The notes under the pieces: model-generated | What the model saw: only the letters and a program-made list of their open reading frames with translations | What the model was told of the DNA's origin: nothing | The model's database searches: none | Source: UBA8516 sp035455245 | GTDB lineage: Archaea > Thermoproteota > Nitrososphaeria > Nitrososphaerales > Nitrosopumilaceae | Assembly (NCBI GenBank): GCA_035455245.1 | Contig: DATIFN010000008.1 | Span: 1 to 5,285, forward strand | Reading direction: 5' to 3' | Length of the DNA: 5,285 bases | In this document: positions 4,071 through 5,285 of the stretch, in pieces | How the letters are laid out: the number at the start of each line of letters is the position of its first letter | How positions within the stretch are numbered: the first letter of the stretch is position 1 | Made by a program: the position numbers and the translations under genes

Positions 4071-5285
4071 ATGTCAATCAAATCTGGAAAAAAATCAGTT
4101 CTTAAATCAATAACATATGTTACACTTTTTATAGGAATTATTTTTGTTATGGCACCACAACTTGCCAGTGCTGAAAGTCCGGCAGATTGTAATTCAAGTG
4201 GCCTTGGTATTGATTTGGCTAGAACTCCATCTACTATAATTAATGGAGGTACAGGTAACTTTGCTGTCCATGTTGACAACGGTCCAATAGAATCCGGAGA
4301 CTGTGATGTGAACGGTATTCCTATAATTTTCACCAAACCTGCAGCTGATGGAACAGCTACAGGTGGTACTGTAACACTATGTAATCCTGCTGATGGTGGA
4401 GCTGCAACACCACCAAACTGTAACTTTCCTGCAGGCGGTACAGGAGTGTGTTATGCACCAACAGCACCTATTGCAACAGCTCTATGTCCAGTTGGATATA
4501 CCCAATTTATCAATGCAGGATTAAGTTTTGCTATTAATGTTAACCCAGGGGTAACAAGTGCTCAATCTCAAGCAGCAGGTGATTGTTCAAATTGCCTACA
4601 AGATGGAACTGTTCCAGAGGATAATAGTCCAGTGCATGTTTCGAAGGCGCTTGGAACAACTGTTAGAACACCAGTTACCACATTAACAAAATCAGCTAAC
4701 GTTACTTCAGGACTTTCACCTTTACCTGTGAGATATACATACGCTGACGTTGCTGCTGGTACGGCTTCATTCAAAAATGTTGTATTAACTGACGATCCTG
4801 TTTGTGCCCCACAAGTGGGACCTGTTAAAACAGGCGGTGATCAAGATGATTTCTTAGATCCAGGAGAGACTTGGACATGGACATGTGATACTACAGTAAC
4901 TCAGACAGTTACAAATACTGCATACATCACTGCAGACATTTGTGCTAGCTCCACATGTGCAACAACAATTGGCACTCACACTGGTAATTCGCAAACTCAA
5001 GGTAATGATCCAAATGAACGTGATTCTGTAACTGTAACAATTCTAACCCCTGATACTTTATTGACGAAGTCAGCCAATGTGACTTCTGGTCCTTCACCCC
5101 TACCAGTAAGATACACCTACACTGAAGAAAATACTGGTGATACGGCACTAGAAAATGTTGTTATAACTGATGATTTCTGCTCTCCAGCAGTTGGACCAGG
5201 TGGCAGTGACGTTGGTGGAGATAGCATCCTAAGCCCAGGTGAAACATGGACATTTACATGTGATACTACAGTAACTCAGACAACT
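4071..5285 (+). CDS. Secreted, Cys-rich surface-type protein with DUF11-like repeats (3' end outside window)
   Basis: The frame is open for 405 codons from ATG 4071 to the window edge with no stop, so the gene continues to the right. Residues 1-34 form a Sec-type signal: basic start (KSGKK, K12), hydrophobic core (about 14-29) and an ASA-E cleavage site after A34. Residues 35-204 are a Gly/Thr/Ala-rich region with repeated cysteines in short contexts (DCNSS, GDCDVN, LCNP, NCNFP, VCYAP, LCPVG, DCSNCLQ). From residue 205 come beta-sandwich-like repeats of about 126 aa, beginning LTKSANVTSG (205 and 331), with VRYTY, NVV(L/I)TDD, DPGETW/SPGETW and WTCDTT or FTCDTT motifs. This style matches the DUF11 / conserved repeat domain found in bacterial and archaeal surface proteins; that assignment is from motif style only. 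Paired cysteines inside each repeat suggest disulphides, as expected outside the membrane. Function is unknown: cell-surface structure or adhesion is the likely class. The promoter at 4024-4042 and short leader support the start. Confidence 0.85.
   Translation, partial: MSIKSGKKSVLKSITYVTLFIGIIFVMAPQLASAESPADCNSSGLGIDLARTPSTIINGGTGNFAVHVDNGPIESGDCDVNGIPIIFTKPAADGTATGGTVTLCNPADGGAATPPNCNFPAGGTGVCYAPTAPIATALCPVGYTQFINAGLSFAINVNPGVTSAQSQAAGDCSNCLQDGTVPEDNSPVHVSKALGTTVRTPVTTLTKSANVTSGLSPLPVRYTYADVAAGTASFKNVVLTDDPVCAPQVGPVKTGGDQDDFLDPGETWTWTCDTTVTQTVTNTAYITADICASSTCATTIGTHTGNSQTQGNDPNERDSVTVTILTPDTLLTKSANVTSGPSPLPVRYTYTEENTGDTALENVVITDDFCSPAVGPGGSDVGGDSILSPGETWTFTCDTTVTQTT
4683..5060 (+). repeat. 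Protein repeat unit 1 (126 codons)
   Basis: First DUF11-like unit of the secreted protein, residues 205-330, from LTKSANVTSG to the SVTVTILTPDTL linker. It carries three or more cysteines (VCAP, WTCDTT, DICASSTC). It contains an NDPNERDSVTV end typical of such repeats, in which the final strand leads directly into the next unit. Confidence 0.75.
4881..4907 (+). repeat. 27-nt exact direct repeat, copy 1
   Basis: Bases from ACATGTGATACT to CAGACA encode TCDTTVTQT (residues 271-279) and recur identically at 5256-5282, 375 nt downstream. The identity covers every third codon position although the surrounding repeat has diverged at most synonymous sites. Confidence 0.85.
5061..5285 (+). repeat. 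Protein repeat unit 2 (incomplete at window edge)
   Basis: Second unit from residue 331, 75 codons visible. It matches unit 1 at LTKSANVTSG-SPLPVRYTY, the ENVVITDD strand, the PGETW turn and TCDTTVTQT. Spacing differs from unit 1 by about one codon within the loop after TDD. Further units probably lie to the right. Confidence 0.75.
5256..5282 (+). repeat. 27-nt exact direct repeat, copy 2
   Basis: Identical to 4881-4907, encoding residues 396-404. Counting the upstream flank (TGGACAT on both sides, with two mismatches between), 34 of 36 bases match over 4872-4907 and 5247-5282. Confidence 0.85.

Noticed and set aside
4055..4336. 93-aa open frame on the minus strand opposite the secreted protein
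   Set aside because: It mirrors the signal peptide and Gly/Thr-rich region of a well-supported gene with a promoter, and shows no motif of its own.
4683..5285. CRISPR array or mobile element as the source of the direct repeats
   Set aside because: The repeats are in frame, spaced one protein domain apart (375-378 nt) and encode conserved residues; there is no short regular spacer pattern, transposase or terminal inverted repeat.

Overview
This is an AT-rich window that reads as chromosomal DNA of an archaeon, most likely an ammonia-oxidising Thaumarchaeota/Nitrososphaerota (Nitrosopumilus-like) lineage. The grounds are an archaeal-type IF5A with a hypusination loop, an archaeal Dph6-type diphthine-ammonia ligase, an archaeal SRP54, TATA boxes sitting 25-28 nt upstream of start codons (leaderless transcripts), and oligo-T transcript ends. 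The lineage call is inferred from protein style and base composition, not from a database search.

Layout, left to right. Positions 1-329 hold the 3' end of a coiled-coil protein gene. Positions 330-592 are non-coding and carry a possible terminator hairpin, an isolated inverted repeat and a TATA box followed by a palindrome. Positions 593-1204 encode a 203-aa protein I do not recognise, starting with GTG. Positions 1240-1647 encode aIF5A. Only 5 nt after its stop lies a C/D box sRNA (1653-1717) that has not been captured as a gene by open-reading-frame reasoning. Positions 1775-1888 encode a 37-aa protein with two CxxC pairs. It is followed closely by dph6 (1916-2599) and, with a 1-nt overlap, by srp54 (2599-3927); these three look like one operon. 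After an oligo-T terminator and a new promoter, a secreted repeat protein begins at 4071 and runs off the right edge (405 codons seen, no stop).

The most valuable observation is the C/D box sRNA. It has box C, D', C' and D in the right order and spacing, and a terminal stem that makes a canonical kink-turn. Its D-box guide is complementary to the anticodon arm of an elongator tRNA-Met and, by the N+5 rule, places the 2'-O-methyl exactly on wobble nucleotide C34.

Functionally the central block concentrates on protein synthesis and its modification: aIF5A (hypusine), a guide RNA for the tRNA-Met wobble base, Dph6 (last step of diphthamide on EF-2), and SRP54 (co-translational targeting to the membrane). 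The right-hand gene is an exported surface-type protein and is transcriptionally separate.
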